Assembly: GCF_004138215.1 (NCBI RefSeq)
Contig: NZ_RYYS01000014.1
Location: 1-61,860 of the forward strand
Reading direction: 5' to 3'
Length of the DNA stretch: 61,860 nucleotides
Source: Anaerophilus nitritigenes
GTDB lineage: Bacteria; Bacillota; Clostridia; Peptostreptococcales; Thermotaleaceae
Part shown: positions 8,645 to 18,903 of the stretch, in pieces
Layout of the letters: each line of letters starts with the position of its first letter
Position numbering within the stretch: position 1 is the first letter of the stretch
Made by a program: the position numbers and the translations under genes
Notes under the pieces: generated by a model
Seen by the model: the letters and a program-made list of their open reading frames with translations, nothing else
Told to the model about the DNA's origin: nothing
Databases searched by the model: none

Positions 8645-11600
8645 ATGAGTGCCATCAAAAGAATATATGTAGAGAAAAGACAAGGCTTTAATATAGAAGC
8701 AAAAGATTTATTAGAAGATATAAAACAAAATTTAGGAATGAGTGGATTAAGAGATTTAAGAATTTTAAATCGTTATGATATAGAAGGAATTTCAGAAGAA
8801 GAATATAAAAGAGTTAGAAATACTATTTTTTCAGAACCAAATGTAGATGATGTATATGATGAAATTTTCCCAATAGAAGATGGAGAAAAAGTTTTTGGAA
8901 TTGAATACATTCCAGGACAGTATGACCAAAGAGCAGATTCAGCAGAACAATGTGTTCAAATATTTACTCAAAAGGAAAAACCTCATATTTTAACAGCAAA
9001 GATTATCGTACTAAAGGCAGATATAACAGAAGATGAATTTAAAAAAATTAAAGAATATTGTATCAATCCAGTAGACTCTAGAGAAGCTGAATTAAACAAA
9101 CCAAATTCTTTAAAAATGGAGACTCAAAATCCAGAAAATGTAGAAGTGATTGAAGATTTTTTAGAAAAAAATGAAAAAGATTTAATGGACTTTAAAAATA
9201 ATATGGGATTTGCCATGAGTTTTGAAGATTTATTATTTTGTCAAAAATATTTTAAAGAAGAAAAGAGAAATCCAACGATTACTGAATTAAAAGTAATAGA
9301 TACTTATTGGTCGGATCATTGTAGACACACTACTTTTATGACTGAAATAGAAAAAGTTCAAATAGAAGAGCCATTTATAAAAAATATATATGATGAATAT
9401 CTTTCTTCAAGAAAATATGTATATGAAGATAAAAATCGAGATATAAATCTTATGGATTTAGCAACTATAGGTATGAAAGAACTTAGAAAAAAAGGGAAAT
9501 TAGATGATTTAGATGTTTCTGATGAAATTAATGCGTGTAGTATAAATATTAAAGTAAATGTAGAAGGAATAGATGAAGATTGGCTTTTGATGTTTAAAAA
9601 TGAAACGCATAATCATCCTACAGAAATAGAGCCTTTTGGAGGAGCTGCAACTTGTTTAGGAGGAGCCATTCGCGATCCCCTCTCAGGAAGAAGTTATGTA
9701 TATCAAGCTATGCGAGTAACAGGAAGTGCAGATCCAAGAGTAGATATAAAAGATACTTTAGATGGGAAATTACCTCAAAAAAAGATTACTACGCAAGCAG
9801 CAGCAGGATATAGCTCTTATGGAAATCAAATAGGACTTGCTACAGGGCAGGTAGCTGAAGTTTATGATGAGGATTTTGTAGCTAAAAGAATGGAAGTAGG
9901 TGCAGTGATTGCAGCAGCACCAAAGGAGAATGTAATAAGAGAAAATCCTACCCTAGGAGATGTGGTTATATTAGTAGGAGGAAGAACTGGAAGAGATGGT
10001 GTAGGAGGAGCTACAGGGTCTTCTAAGGAGCATGATGAAGAATCCATATTAAATTGTGGAGCAGAGGTACAAAAGGGAAATGCACCTACAGAAAGAAAAA
10101 TTCAAAGATTGTTTAGAAATCCAATTGTAAGTAAAATGATTAAAAGATGTAACGACTTTGGAGCAGGGGGAGTATCTGTTGCAATTGGAGAACTTACAGA
10201 TAGTTTAGAAATAGATTTGGATCAAGTACCTAAAAAATATGAAGGATTAGATGGAACAGAAATTGCTATATCTGAATCTCAAGAAAGAATGGCTGTAGTA
10301 GTAAAAAAAGAAGATGCTAAGAAGTTTATTAAGCTTTCCAATGAAGAAAATTTAGAAGCTACTGTAGTAGCTGATGTTACAAATACAGGCAGACTTGTAA
10401 TGAAGTGGAAAGGGAAAATTATTTTAGATATCTCTAGAGAATTTTTAAATACAAATGGAGTAAAGCAAAAAACTCAAGTATGTGTAAAAGCTTTGAATAA
10501 AGAAAATAACTATTTTAAAAACAATATAGAAGAAAAAGACTTAGAAAAAGCTTGGATCAAAAATCTTAAGGATTTAAATGTAGCAAGTCAAAAAGGACTT
10601 ATAGAGAGATTTGATAGTACTATAGGATCAGGAACTGTTTTGATGCCACTAGGAGGAAAATATCAACTTACTCCAGCAGAGGGAATGGCTGCTAAAATTC
10701 CTGTTTTGCATAAAGAGACTACTACAGGAAGTTTAATGAGCTATGGATATAACCCTAAAATTGGAAAATGGAGCCCTTTTCATGGAGCTTTGTATGCAGT
10801 TGTAGAAGCTATATCCAAAATAGTAGCTATGGGTGGAGATTATAAGAATGTACGTTTGTCTTTTCAAGAGTATTTTGAAAAGCTAGACAAAGACTCTGAA
10901 AAATGGGGTAAACCATTTAGTGCTCTTTTGGGAGCATACTTGGCACAAAAAGAATTTCAAACTCCTGCTATTGGTGGAAAAGATAGCATGTCAGGAACTT
11001 TTAAAGATATTACTGTACCTCCAACACTAGTAGCTTTTGCAGTAAGTACTGCAGATATTAGAAATATTGTTTCTCCTGAAATCAAAAAAATAGGAAGTAA
11101 GATTGTATACATTTCAGTGAAAAGAAATGAAAATGAGCTAATAGACTTTGAAGAATTAAAAAGAAATTTTGAACAAATACATGAATTGGTGCAACAAAAA
11201 AAGATATTATCTATTCAATCTATAAGAATAGGTGGAATAGCTTGTGCAATTAGCAAAATGGCTTTTGGAAATAAAATAGGAGTAGCGTTTGAAAAAGAAA
11301 TAAATGAAAATGAGTTATTTGATTCTAATTATGGTTCCTTTATTTTAGAAATGGATTCTGAAAATATTTCTCTGTTAAAAGACATAAATTATGAAGTGTT
11401 AGGAACAACTCAAGAAAATGAAAATATTTTAATTAATGGGATAGAGATTTCATTAGAAAAAATATTAAAAGAATGGGAAGAACCTCTAGAAAGTATATTT
11501 CCAACTTATAAAAAGCAAGAAGGAGATATTCCAAATATTTCTTTTGAAAAAGGAATTCATAAAAAAGCATCTATACAATTAGCAAAACCAAGAATATTTA

Positions 11601-12382
11601 TTCCAGCATTTCCAGGAACAAACTGTGAATATGATATGCAAAGAGTATTTGAAAAAGCAGGAGCGATACCTAAAACTTTAATATTTAAAAACTTAAAGCA
11701 TCAAGATATAGAAGAGTCTATTGAATCTATGGTAGAGCATATAAAGAATTCACAAATTATAGCTTTGCCAGGAGGATTTAGTGCAGGAGATGAACCAGAT
11801 GGCTCTGGAAAATTTATTGCAACAGTTTTTAGAAATGAAAAAGTAAAGGAAGCTGTAATGGATCTTCTTAAAAATAGAGATGGTTTGATGATTGGGATAT
11901 GTAATGGATTCCAAGCTCTTATCAAACTTGGACTGCTACCATATGGAGAAATTAAAGAGACTGATGAAGATGCACCTACTCTTACCTTTAATAATATAGG
12001 AAGGCATGCGTCTACTATAGCAAGAACAAAAGTAGTTTCAAATCTTTCGCCATGGATGATGTATACAAACGTAGGAGACATTCATACAGTAGCTATCTCA
12101 CATGGAGAAGGTAGATTTGTATCAAATGAGATGGAAATGAAAAAAATGATTCAAAATGGTCAAATTGTTACTCAATATGTAGACATGAATGGAAAACCAA
12201 CCCATCAAATGCCTTATAATCCAAATGGATCTTTTTATGGAGTAGAAGGAATTACAAGCCCTGATGGAAGGATCTTTGGAAAAATGGCACATACAGAAAG
12301 AATGAGTGAAAATACAGCTATCAATATAGATGGGAATAAAGATCAAAGTATATTTAAAGCTGGAGTAGATTATTTTAAATAA
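8645..12382 (+). CDS. purL: Phosphoribosylformylglycinamidine synthase, fused form
   Basis: Catalyses step 4 of purine synthesis: FGAR + ATP + glutamine to FGAM. At 1245 residues it is the large single-chain type, with N-terminal, two PurM-like synthetase and C-terminal glutaminase domains, so separate purS and purQ are not needed. The synthetase part shows NETHNHPTEIEPFGGAATC and GGKDSMSGTF. The glutaminase part shows GTNCEYDMQR, the nucleophile Cys1086 in GICNGFQ, and His1216/Glu1218 in AHTER. It lies apart from purE-D, next to a divergent LysR gene, and has its own strong terminator. RBS AAAAGGTGGG. Family length is usual. Confidence 0.98.
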   Translation: MSAIKRIYVEKRQGFNIEAKDLLEDIKQNLGMSGLRDLRILNRYDIEGISEEEYKRVRNTIFSEPNVDDVYDEIFPIEDGEKVFGIEYIPGQYDQRADSAEQCVQIFTQKEKPHILTAKIIVLKADITEDEFKKIKEYCINPVDSREAELNKPNSLKMETQNPENVEVIEDFLEKNEKDLMDFKNNMGFAMSFEDLLFCQKYFKEEKRNPTITELKVIDTYWSDHCRHTTFMTEIEKVQIEEPFIKNIYDEYLSSRKYVYEDKNRDINLMDLATIGMKELRKKGKLDDLDVSDEINACSINIKVNVEGIDEDWLLMFKNETHNHPTEIEPFGGAATCLGGAIRDPLSGRSYVYQAMRVTGSADPRVDIKDTLDGKLPQKKITTQAAAGYSSYGNQIGLATGQVAEVYDEDFVAKRMEVGAVIAAAPKENVIRENPTLGDVVILVGGRTGRDGVGGATGSSKEHDEESILNCGAEVQKGNAPTERKIQRLFRNPIVSKMIKRCNDFGAGGVSVAIGELTDSLEIDLDQVPKKYEGLDGTEIAISESQERMAVVVKKEDAKKFIKLSNEENLEATVVADVTNTGRLVMKWKGKIILDISREFLNTNGVKQKTQVCVKALNKENNYFKNNIEEKDLEKAWIKNLKDLNVASQKGLIERFDSTIGSGTVLMPLGGKYQLTPAEGMAAKIPVLHKETTTGSLMSYGYNPKIGKWSPFHGALYAVVEAISKIVAMGGDYKNVRLSFQEYFEKLDKDSEKWGKPFSALLGAYLAQKEFQTPAIGGKDSMSGTFKDITVPPTLVAFAVSTADIRNIVSPEIKKIGSKIVYISVKRNENELIDFEELKRNFEQIHELVQQKKILSIQSIRIGGIACAISKMAFGNKIGVAFEKEINENELFDSNYGSFILEMDSENISLLKDINYEVLGTTQENENILINGIEISLEKILKEWEEPLESIFPTYKKQEGDIPNISFEKGIHKKASIQLAKPRIFIPAFPGTNCEYDMQRVFEKAGAIPKTLIFKNLKHQDIEESIESMVEHIKNSQIIALPGGFSAGDEPDGSGKFIATVFRNEKVKEAVMDLLKNRDGLMIGICNGFQALIKLGLLPYGEIKETDEDAPTLTFNNIGRHASTIARTKVVSNLSPWMMYTNVGDIHTVAISHGEGRFVSNEMEMKKMIQNGQIVTQYVDMNGKPTHQMPYNPNGSFYGVEGITSPDGRIFGKMAHTERMSENTAINIDGNKDQSIFKAGVDYFK

Positions 12383-12410
12383 AAGAAACCGGGAGTATTC
12401 CCGGTTTCTT
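12383..12410 (+). terminator. purL terminator
   Basis: Perfect 12-bp stem AAGAAACCGGGA/TCCCGGTTTCTT with GTAT loop directly after the purL stop. The following bases are ATGCATTTTT. It may also serve the minus-strand gene at 12449-12649. Confidence 0.85.
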
Positions 12411-12448
12411 ATGCATTTTTAGGTAATATTTACTAAAAATACAAATTT

Positions 12449-12649
12449 TTAATGCAAAAAACTTGTATCATATTGAGTTTCTATTTCATGAATTAAATTT
12501 TTCATATCTTTTTTTTCTCTATGTATTCGGGGATTTTTTAAAGCTGATTCTAATTCTTTTTTTAATTCATTACGAAAATCATATAATTGATTATTTTTTC
12601 GTGCAACGAGTAATTCTTTAAATTTTTTTTCTATAATCGTTTGAACCAT
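12449..12649 (-). CDS. Small helical protein of unknown function
   Basis: 66 residues beginning MVQTIIEKKFKELLVARKN. It is rich in Lys and Glu, predicted helical, without membrane segments or cysteines. I do not recognise a family. An upstream ATG (12667) is possible, but the start at 12649 sits 8 bases after AAAGGAG and is preferred. It converges on purL and stands alone. The stretch 12650-12863 beyond its start holds no recognised feature. Confidence 0.65.
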   Translation of the reverse strand: MVQTIIEKKFKELLVARKNNQLYDFRNELKKELESALKNPRIHREKKDMKNLIHEIETQYDTSFLH

Positions 12650-12863
12650 ATCACAGACTCCTTTCATTTAATATAACAATAAATAAGTTCTATAAAAAAT
12701 ATAAGAATCCTTTTGTTATTTATAGGGAAGACTAAAATTATATGGATTGTTATGTTTTAAATTTTAATGGAAAACACGAACTTTTACAAAAAAATAAAAG
12801 CTTAATATTCGAATATAAACAAATCAATTTACAAAAAGTATTGAAAAATATTCGAAAAAACTC

Positions 12864-12892
12864 TTGACGTTATGGGAGCCATTTGCTAAAAT
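12864..12892 (+). promoter_or_regulatory. Promoter of the riboswitch-controlled permease gene
   Basis: TTGACG (12864-12869), a 17-base spacer, TAAAAT (12887-12892). Transcription would start around 12900, just before the guanine aptamer. Confidence 0.7.
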
Positions 12893-12924
12893 AATAGTGA
12901 AACAAGAACACGACAATTGATGAT

Positions 12925-12997
12925 CTACTCGTATAATTTCGGTAATAGGGTCCGAAAGTATCTACCAAGCAACCGTAAATTGCTTGACTATGGGTGA
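12925..12997 (+). ncRNA. Guanine riboswitch aptamer (purine class)
   Basis: All conserved parts of the purine aptamer are visible. P1 is TACTCGTA (12926-12933) with TATGGGTG (12989-12996). P2 is TTTCGG/CCGAAA with loop AATAGGG. The junction is GTATCTACC. P3 is AAGCAA/TTGCTT with the canonical loop CCGTAAA, and GACTATG closes. The specificity base is C (12988), which selects guanine or hypoxanthine over adenine. It is the 5' half of a tandem riboswitch. Confidence 0.95.
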
Positions 12998-13090
12998 AAG
13001 CGTATCTAGGGTTCCGGCGAAAGTGTCAGGTCCGAGTGATACGAGTATTACTTTGTAATACTACACCGTGGGGAGAAAAGCCCGGACGGG
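12998..13090 (+). ncRNA. ykkC-class aptamer, probably PRPP-sensing
   Basis: Conserved ykkC-class elements in order are CTAGGGTTCCG, GGTCCGAG, a variable hairpin (AGTATTAC/GTAATACT, 13044-13062), then ACACCGTGGGGAGAAAAGCCCGG. P1 is CGTATC (13001-13006) with GATACG (13038-13043). Subtypes of this class bind guanidine, ppGpp or PRPP. The tandem position behind a guanine aptamer, upstream of purine genes, is the established arrangement for PRPP. The subtype call therefore rests mainly on context. Confidence 0.88.
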
Positions 13091-13138
13091 GAGGTTTCAC
13101 TGCATATTAAACCTCTCTGTTCGGGTTTCGTTTTTTTT
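13079..13138 (+). terminator. Riboswitch-controlled terminator
   Basis: An 18-bp stem (13080-13097 with 13109-13126, some G-U pairs) ends in CGTTTTTTTT. Its 5' arm reuses the AGCCCGG end of the PRPP-type aptamer, so folding of that aptamer and of the terminator exclude each other. PRPP binding would therefore permit read-through into the permease gene. Confidence 0.9.
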
Positions 13139-13178
13139 GACCACAGTAAAAATAATCCAATTTAAGGAGGAGATCAGG

Positions 13179-14507
13179 TTGGAATTTACAAACAAAAAAG
13201 GAAATACTGGAATGCTTGAAAATATCTTTAAGCTTTCAGAGAGAAAAACAAATGTGAAAACTGAAATTTTGGCAGGAATTACTACTTTTATGACGATGGC
13301 ATATATTCTTGTAGTTAATCCTGATATTTTAAGCATGACAGGAATGGATAAAGGAGCTGTATTTACGGCTACTGCACTATCAGCAGCTTTTGCTACATTC
13401 TTAATGGGCTTTTTAGCAAATTTACCTTTTGCGTTAGCACCTGGAATGGGACTAAATGCTTTCTTTGCTTTTACTGTATGTTTAACAATGGGATATAGTT
13501 GGCAGTTTGCTTTAACTGCAGTTTTAATTGAAGGAATTATTTTCATTATACTTACGATAACAAATATCAGAGAAGCCATTATTAATGGAATGCCTAGTGT
13601 TATTAAAAATGCAGTAAGTGTCGGAATTGGATTGTTTATAGCTTTCATAGGTTTTCAAGGTGCAGGAGTTATTGTAAAAAATGATGCTGTTTTAGTAGGA
13701 CTTGGAAATGTAAAAGATCCAGCAGTATTATTGAGTTTAATAGGAATTATTATTACGGGAATACTACTTATAAAGAATATAAAAGGTGCTTTATTATTTG
13801 GAATGATGATTATTACAGTAGGAGGAATTTTGATTGGAGAAACTATGATTCCTAATGCACTTGTGAGTATACCACCATCTATTGAACCTATATTTTGGAA
13901 ATTTGTTGGTACAGATCAAATTTTTTCTGCAGATATGGTTGTTGTAGTATTTACTTTCTTATTTGTAGATTTGTTTGATACATTAGGAACTTTAATTGGA
14001 GTATCTACAAAAGCAAATATGTTAGACAAAGATGGAAAAATTCCAAATGCTAAACAAGCTTTATTTGCAGATGCTATTGGTACAACAGTAGGATCTATGA
14101 TGGGAACAAGTACAGTAACTACTTTTGTAGAGAGTGCATCAGGAGTTGCTGAGGGAGGAAGAACAGGTCTTGCAGCTATTACAACAGGAGTGCTTTTCTT
14201 AGGATCAACTATATTTGCTCCAATATTTACATCTGTTCCACCACAAGCTACTTCAGCAGTATTGATTTTAGTGGGAATGTTTATGATGAGTCCTATTTTA
14301 AAAATTAATTTTGATGATTTTACAGAAGCCATCCCTGCTTTTCTAACTATTATCATGATGCCTTTAGCTTATAGTATTGCAGAAGGATTAGTCTTTGGAG
14401 TAATTTCTTATGTATTCTTAAAAGCTTTAACAGGAAGAAAAAAAGAAATTCATCCTATGATGTATATAGTAACATTATTATTTATAATAAAGCACATAGC
14501 TAGTTAA
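13179..14507 (+). CDS. pbuG: Purine permease, NCS2/AzgA family
   Basis: Membrane transporter for hypoxanthine/guanine-type bases. It has 442 residues with multiple hydrophobic segments. Family marks include TFMTMAYILVVNPDIL, LAPGMGLNAFFAF, VFTFLFVDLFDTLGTLIGV and GTSTVTTFVESASGVAEGGR. The TTG start at 13179 follows AAGGAGG by 8 bases, and upstream in-frame codons lie inside the terminator and are excluded. A downstream ATG (13212) has no good site. Control by the guanine/PRPP riboswitch fits uptake of a salvage base: off when guanine is plentiful and PRPP low. The symbol is by family, since substrate preference is not proven. Confidence 0.92.
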   Translation: MEFTNKKGNTGMLENIFKLSERKTNVKTEILAGITTFMTMAYILVVNPDILSMTGMDKGAVFTATALSAAFATFLMGFLANLPFALAPGMGLNAFFAFTVCLTMGYSWQFALTAVLIEGIIFIILTITNIREAIINGMPSVIKNAVSVGIGLFIAFIGFQGAGVIVKNDAVLVGLGNVKDPAVLLSLIGIIITGILLIKNIKGALLFGMMIITVGGILIGETMIPNALVSIPPSIEPIFWKFVGTDQIFSADMVVVVFTFLFVDLFDTLGTLIGVSTKANMLDKDGKIPNAKQALFADAIGTTVGSMMGTSTVTTFVESASGVAEGGRTGLAAITTGVLFLGSTIFAPIFTSVPPQATSAVLILVGMFMMSPILKINFDDFTEAIPAFLTIIMMPLAYSIAEGLVFGVISYVFLKALTGRKKEIHPMMYIVTLLFIIKHIAS

Positions 14508-14515
14508 AATATAAT

Positions 14516-14549
14516 AGCCCGAAATAGATGAGTCTATATCGGGTTTTTT
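14516..14549 (+). terminator. Terminator after the purine permease
   Basis: AGCCCGA-AA-TAGA, loop TGAG, TCTA-TA-TCGGG followed by TTTTTT. It separates the permease from purE. No convincing promoter was seen in 14550-14606, so the pur operon may depend on read-through or a weak promoter. Confidence 0.8.
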
Positions 14550-14606
14550 ACTACAAAACAAAGTGAGAATATTAAAAAAATATCTAATATAACAAGGAGG
14601 ATTTTT

Positions 14607-15089
14607 ATGAAAGTTGCGATTATTATGGGTAGTGATTCAGACTATAAAGTGGTAGAAAAAGCAGAAAAAGTATTAAAAGATTTTGGAGTAGAAGTAAGTG
14701 TTAGAGTAATATCAGCTCACAGAACACCAGAGCGTGCTGCAAACTTTGCAAAGGAAGCAGAAAATAATGGATTTGAAGTGATCATAGGAGCAGCAGGAAA
14801 AGCGGCTCATCTGCCAGGAGTACTAGCATCTTTGACTACATTACCAGTTATTGGATTACCTATTCAATCCTCTACTATGGATGGATTAGATTCTTTATTG
14901 TCTATTGTACAAATGCCAAAGGGAATTCCAGTTGCAACAGTTGCGATTAATGGAGCTGAAAATGCAGGACTGCTTGCTATACAAATGTTGTCTTTAAAAT
15001 ATGATAGTTTAAAAGAAAAATTAAAAAGATTTAGAGTAGAACAAGAAGAAGAAGTTATAAAAAAAGATGAAGCTTTTTTAAACAGATAA
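14607..15089 (+). CDS. purE: 5-(carboxyamino)imidazole ribonucleotide mutase
   Basis: Converts N5-CAIR to CAIR in purine synthesis. It has 160 residues, with class I marks GSDSD (9-13), SAHRTP, AAHLPG and [11 protein letters not shown]. The partner purK is not in this cluster. It may lie elsewhere, or the enzyme may work from bicarbonate-derived carboxylation without PurK, as in other Clostridia that lack it; this is inference. First gene of purE-C-F-M-N-H-D, with an AAGGAGG site and a 13-base gap to purC. Confidence 0.97.
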   Translation: MKVAIIMGSDSDYKVVEKAEKVLKDFGVEVSVRVISAHRTPERAANFAKEAENNGFEVIIGAAGKAAHLPGVLASLTTLPVIGLPIQSSTMDGLDSLLSIVQMPKGIPVATVAINGAENAGLLAIQMLSLKYDSLKEKLKRFRVEQEEEVIKKDEAFLNR

Positions 15090-15102
15090 GGGGGATAAAA
15101 AC

Positions 15103-15804
15103 ATGGAAAAATTAGAAATGTTATATGAAGGAAAAGCAAAAAAGGTGTATAAGACAGATGATCAAAAAAGATATATTGTAGAATATAAAGATGATGCAAC
15201 TGCTTTTAATGGACAAAAAAAAGGTACTATTGAAGACAAAGGTATTATTAACAACAAAATGTCAGCATTACTTTTTAAAATTTTAGAAGAAAAAGGAATA
15301 CCTACTCATTTTGAAGAACTTTTAAGTGATAGAGAAATGCTTGTAAAAGCTGTAAAAATATTACCTCTTGAAGTTATTATAAGAAATGTAGCAGCAGGTT
15401 CCTTGTCTAAAAGATTAGGAATAGAAGAAGGAACACCTTTTTCACATACTATATTTGAATTTTGTTATAAAAATGATGATTTAGGAGATCCAATGATCAA
15501 TGATGATCATGTGTTAGCTATGAATCTTGCAACTAAAGAGCAAATAGATACAATTAAAGATTATACTATGAAAGTAAATGAAATTTTAAAAGAATACTTT
15601 TTAGAAAAAGGTATGAAATTAATAGATTTTAAATTAGAATTTGGTACATTTGATGGACAAGTGATTTTAGCAGATGAAATATCTCCAGATACTTGTAGAT
15701 TATGGGATGTAAAAACTAATAAAAAAATGGATAAAGATAGATTTAGAAGAGATTTAGGAGATGTAGAATCCACTTATCAAGAAGTATTAAACAGACTTCA
15801 GTAG
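15103..15804 (+). CDS. purC: SAICAR synthetase
   Basis: Joins aspartate to CAIR using ATP, giving SAICAR. 233 residues is the usual bacterial length. Visible motifs are [12 protein letters not shown] near the N-terminus, [24 protein letters not shown] and [12 protein letters not shown]. It sits 13 bases after purE and 10 bases before purF, so it is co-transcribed. RBS AGGGGGAT. Confidence 0.97.
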   Translation: MEKLEMLYEGKAKKVYKTDDQKRYIVEYKDDATAFNGQKKGTIEDKGIINNKMSALLFKILEEKGIPTHFEELLSDREMLVKAVKILPLEVIIRNVAAGSLSKRLGIEEGTPFSHTIFEFCYKNDDLGDPMINDDHVLAMNLATKEQIDTIKDYTMKVNEILKEYFLEKGMKLIDFKLEFGTFDGQVILADEISPDTCRLWDVKTNKKMDKDRFRRDLGDVESTYQEVLNRLQ

Positions 15805-15814
15805 GGAGGTAGCT

Positions 15815-17227
15815 ATGTATAATGGAGAAAATTTAGATAAACTAAAAGAAGAATGTGGGGTTTTAGGAATTTATGCTCCCCAAGTGGAAAATATATCTCA
15901 AATGGTTTACTTTGGGCTTCATGCACTTCAACATAGAGGACAAGAAAGCGCAGGAATTGCAGCGAATAAAGATGGAGAAATTCATTATTACAAAGAGATG
16001 GGTCTTGTACAAGAGGTATTTTCAGATAAAGTTATACAAAGATTACAAGGAGATATTTCCATAGGACATGTAAGATATTCTACTACTGGAGAAAGCTATG
16101 TTATGAATGCACAACCATTGGTTGTGCATCATAAAGGAGGAGCTCTTGCACTGGCTCATAATGGAAATCTCATTAATGCAGGAGAGATTCGAGAAGAGCT
16201 TGAAGATGAAGGAGTGATCTTTCAAACTTCTATAGATAGTGAAGTCATTGCTAATATGATTGCAAGAAAAAATAAATTAGGGATAGAAAATGCCATTAAA
16301 GATACAATGAATCAAATAAAAGGTGCTTATGCACTTGTAATCACCTATCAAAATAAATTAATAGGGGTAAGAGATCCAAGTGGACTTAGACCTTTATGCA
16401 TAGGAAAATTTGATGGAGGATATGTATTATCATCAGAAAGCTGTGCTTTTGGTGTATTGGGAGCAGAATTTATAAGAGATGTAGAGCCTGGTGAGATGAT
16501 TATTATTGAAGATAATGAAATTATAAGTATTCAATATAAATGTAATGAAAAAAAATCATTATGTTCCTTTGAATTTGTTTATTTTGCAAGACCAGATAGT
16601 AATATAGATGGACAAAGTGTATATATCAGTAGAAAAAATGCAGGAATGATGCTTGCAAAAGAACATCCAGTAGATGCAGATTTAATCATTGCAGTTCCAG
16701 ATTCAGGAACTGTGGCAGCTATTGGATATGCTCAAGAATCTAAGATACCTTTTGGAGAAGGGCTTATTAAAAATAGATATGTAGGAAGAACATTTATCCA
16801 ACCTGATCAAAAGATGAGGGAAAGAAGTGTAAAAATGAAGCTCAATGTATTAAAAGAAAACATTGAGGGAAAAAGAATTATCATGGTAGATGATTCTATT
16901 GTACGTGGAACTACTAGCGGACAAATTGTAGAAATGTTAAAAAATGCAGGAGCAAAAGAGGTTCATGTACGGGTATGTTCTCCTCCAGTAAAATATTCTT
17001 GTTATTTTGGAATAGATACTCCAACTAGAAAAAATTTGGTAGGAGCTGTTCATTCTATAGAGGAAATTAGAAAGATGATTGGCGCTGATAGTCTTGGATA
17101 TTTGAGTATTGAAGGACTATTAAACTCTACTTGTATACAAAATGATTTATGTAGTGCATGTTTTAGTGGAGAGTATCCAATGGAAGTTCCAAAGTCGGGA
17201 AATAAGTATTTATTTGAAAAGAGGTAG
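15815..17227 (+). CDS. purF: Amidophosphoribosyltransferase
   Basis: Committing step of purine synthesis: PRPP + glutamine to phosphoribosylamine. In the 470 residues the catalytic Cys14 (EECGVLGI) follows a 13-residue propeptide that must be removed. The glutaminase domain is followed by the phosphoribosyltransferase domain with the PRPP loop IIMVDDSIVRGTT (355-367). Cys250, Cys396, Cys446 and Cys449 match the [4Fe-4S] ligands of the Bacillus-type enzyme, so it should be oxygen-sensitive. RBS GGGAGGTAG. Confidence 0.98.
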   Translation: MYNGENLDKLKEECGVLGIYAPQVENISQMVYFGLHALQHRGQESAGIAANKDGEIHYYKEMGLVQEVFSDKVIQRLQGDISIGHVRYSTTGESYVMNAQPLVVHHKGGALALAHNGNLINAGEIREELEDEGVIFQTSIDSEVIANMIARKNKLGIENAIKDTMNQIKGAYALVITYQNKLIGVRDPSGLRPLCIGKFDGGYVLSSESCAFGVLGAEFIRDVEPGEMIIIEDNEIISIQYKCNEKKSLCSFEFVYFARPDSNIDGQSVYISRKNAGMMLAKEHPVDADLIIAVPDSGTVAAIGYAQESKIPFGEGLIKNRYVGRTFIQPDQKMRERSVKMKLNVLKENIEGKRIIMVDDSIVRGTTSGQIVEMLKNAGAKEVHVRVCSPPVKYSCYFGIDTPTRKNLVGAVHSIEEIRKMIGADSLGYLSIEGLLNSTCIQNDLCSACFSGEYPMEVPKSGNKYLFEKR

Positions 17228-17236
17228 GAGGACATT

Positions 17237-18265
17237 ATGGAAAAATCACTTACGTATAAGGATGCAGGTGTAGATGTATCAGAAGGAGCAAAAGCTGTTC
17301 ATCTTATGAAAGAGCATGTACAAAAGACTTTTTCTAAAAATGTATTATGTGGACTAGGTGGATTTGGAGGATTATTTTCACTAGATCTAAAAGAATATAA
17401 AAATCCAGTACTTGTATCTGGTACGGATGGAGTAGGAACAAAATTAAAGATTGCTTTTATGATGGATAAACATGATACAGTAGGACAAGATTGTGTAGCT
17501 ATGTGTGTCAATGATATATTATGCCAAGGGGCAAAACCATTATTTTTCTTAGATTATGTGGCTACAGGAAAACTAGAAGCTGAAAAGGTAGCTGATATTG
17601 TAAAAGGAATAGCAGATGGATGCTTAAAGGGACAATGCTCTTTAATTGGAGGAGAAACAGCAGAAATGCCAGGCTTTTATTCAGATGGAGAGTATGATAT
17701 GGCAGGTTTTACAGTAGGAATTGTAGATTATGACAAAATTATAGACGGATCTAAAATAAAAGAAGGAGATGTACTTGTTGGTATTTCTTCAAGTGGTATT
17801 CATAGCAATGGTTATTCTTTGGTAAGAAAAATTTTCTTTGACACACTAGATTATAAGCTTGATCAATATATAGAAGAATTAGGATGTACTTTAGGAGAAG
17901 AGCTATTAAAGCCTACTCGTATTTATACAGATATAGTGATGAAATTAATAAATAAACATTCTATTAAAGGAATGGTTCATATGACGGGTGGAGGATTTTA
18001 TGAAAATATTCCAAGAATCATTCCAAAAGGACTAGGTGTTGATGTAGAAATAGGAAGTTTTGACATCCTGCCTATTTTTGAATATATGCAAAAGCTTGGA
18101 AATATCAAACAAGAAGATATGTTTGCTACTTTTAATATGGGAATAGGCATGATTTTTGTAGTAGACAAAGACGATGTAGATCATGTCATGGAAGATTTAA
18201 AAGATGAAAAAGCTTATAGGATAGGAAAAGTAGTTAAAGGCGTAGGTGTGAATTTATGTCAATAA
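17237..18265 (+). CDS. purM: AIR synthetase
   Basis: Closes the imidazole ring: FGAM + ATP to AIR. 342 residues. Motifs include [41 protein letters not shown] and [12 protein letters not shown]. Its 3' end overlaps purN by 10 bases, so translation is probably coupled. RBS AGGAGGAC. Confidence 0.97.
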   Translation: MEKSLTYKDAGVDVSEGAKAVHLMKEHVQKTFSKNVLCGLGGFGGLFSLDLKEYKNPVLVSGTDGVGTKLKIAFMMDKHDTVGQDCVAMCVNDILCQGAKPLFFLDYVATGKLEAEKVADIVKGIADGCLKGQCSLIGGETAEMPGFYSDGEYDMAGFTVGIVDYDKIIDGSKIKEGDVLVGISSSGIHSNGYSLVRKIFFDTLDYKLDQYIEELGCTLGEELLKPTRIYTDIVMKLINKHSIKGMVHMTGGGFYENIPRIIPKGLGVDVEIGSFDILPIFEYMQKLGNIKQEDMFATFNMGIGMIFVVDKDDVDHVMEDLKDEKAYRIGKVVKGVGVNLCQ

Positions 18266-18903
18266 ATATTGCCGCGTTTGTATCAGGGGGAGGAACAAAT
18301 CTTCAAGCTCTTATAGATGAAATAGAAAAGAAAAATATAAATGGGAAAATACAACTTATACTTTCTAATAATGAAAATGCTTATGCCATAAAAAGAGGAG
18401 AAAAGCATGGGATTGAAAGTATTTATATAGGAAAGAAGAATTTCTCAGATATCAATGAAAGAAATGGAAAAATAATAGAAATTTTACAAGAGAAAAATAT
18501 TGATTTAATAATTCTTGCAGGATATATGAGTATAATAGATAAAAAACTAGTTAGATTATATAAAAATAGAATTATAAATATTCACCCATCTTTGATTCCA
18601 AGCTTTTGTGGGAAAGGCTTTTATGGAAAAAAGGTTCATGAAGGGGTTTTAGAATATGGAGTAAAAGTAACAGGAGCTACAGTTCATTTTGTAGATGAAG
18701 GAACGGATACAGGACCTGTAATTTTACAAAAGAGTGTAATTGTAAAAGAAGATGATACCATAGATTCTTTGTCAGAGAGAGTTTTAAAGGTGGAGCATGA
18801 AATTCTTCCTTTGGCAGTGAAATACTTTTGTGAAGGAAAAATAAAAGTAGAGGGAAGAAAAGTTAAAATAGGGGGATTAGAGGATGAAACGTGCACTCAT
18901 TAG
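18256..18903 (+). CDS. purN: GAR transformylase
   Basis: Transfers a formyl group from 10-formyl-tetrahydrofolate to GAR. 215 residues. The N-terminal [12 protein letters not shown] loop binds phosphate. Catalytic Asn108 and His110 are in NIHPSL, and the catalytic Asp lies in [10 protein letters not shown]. It overlaps purM by 10 and purH by 20 bases, the tightest packing in the operon. Confidence 0.96.
   Translation: MSINIAAFVSGGGTNLQALIDEIEKKNINGKIQLILSNNENAYAIKRGEKHGIESIYIGKKNFSDINERNGKIIEILQEKNIDLIILAGYMSIIDKKLVRLYKNRIINIHPSLIPSFCGKGFYGKKVHEGVLEYGVKVTGATVHFVDEGTDTGPVILQKSVIVKEDDTIDSLSERVLKVEHEILPLAVKYFCEGKIKVEGRKVKIGGLEDETCTH

Noticed and set aside
13068-13178. Longer permease frame starting within the riboswitch
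   Set aside because: It would be translated from the terminator hairpin; the TTG at 13179 has an ideal ribosome site.
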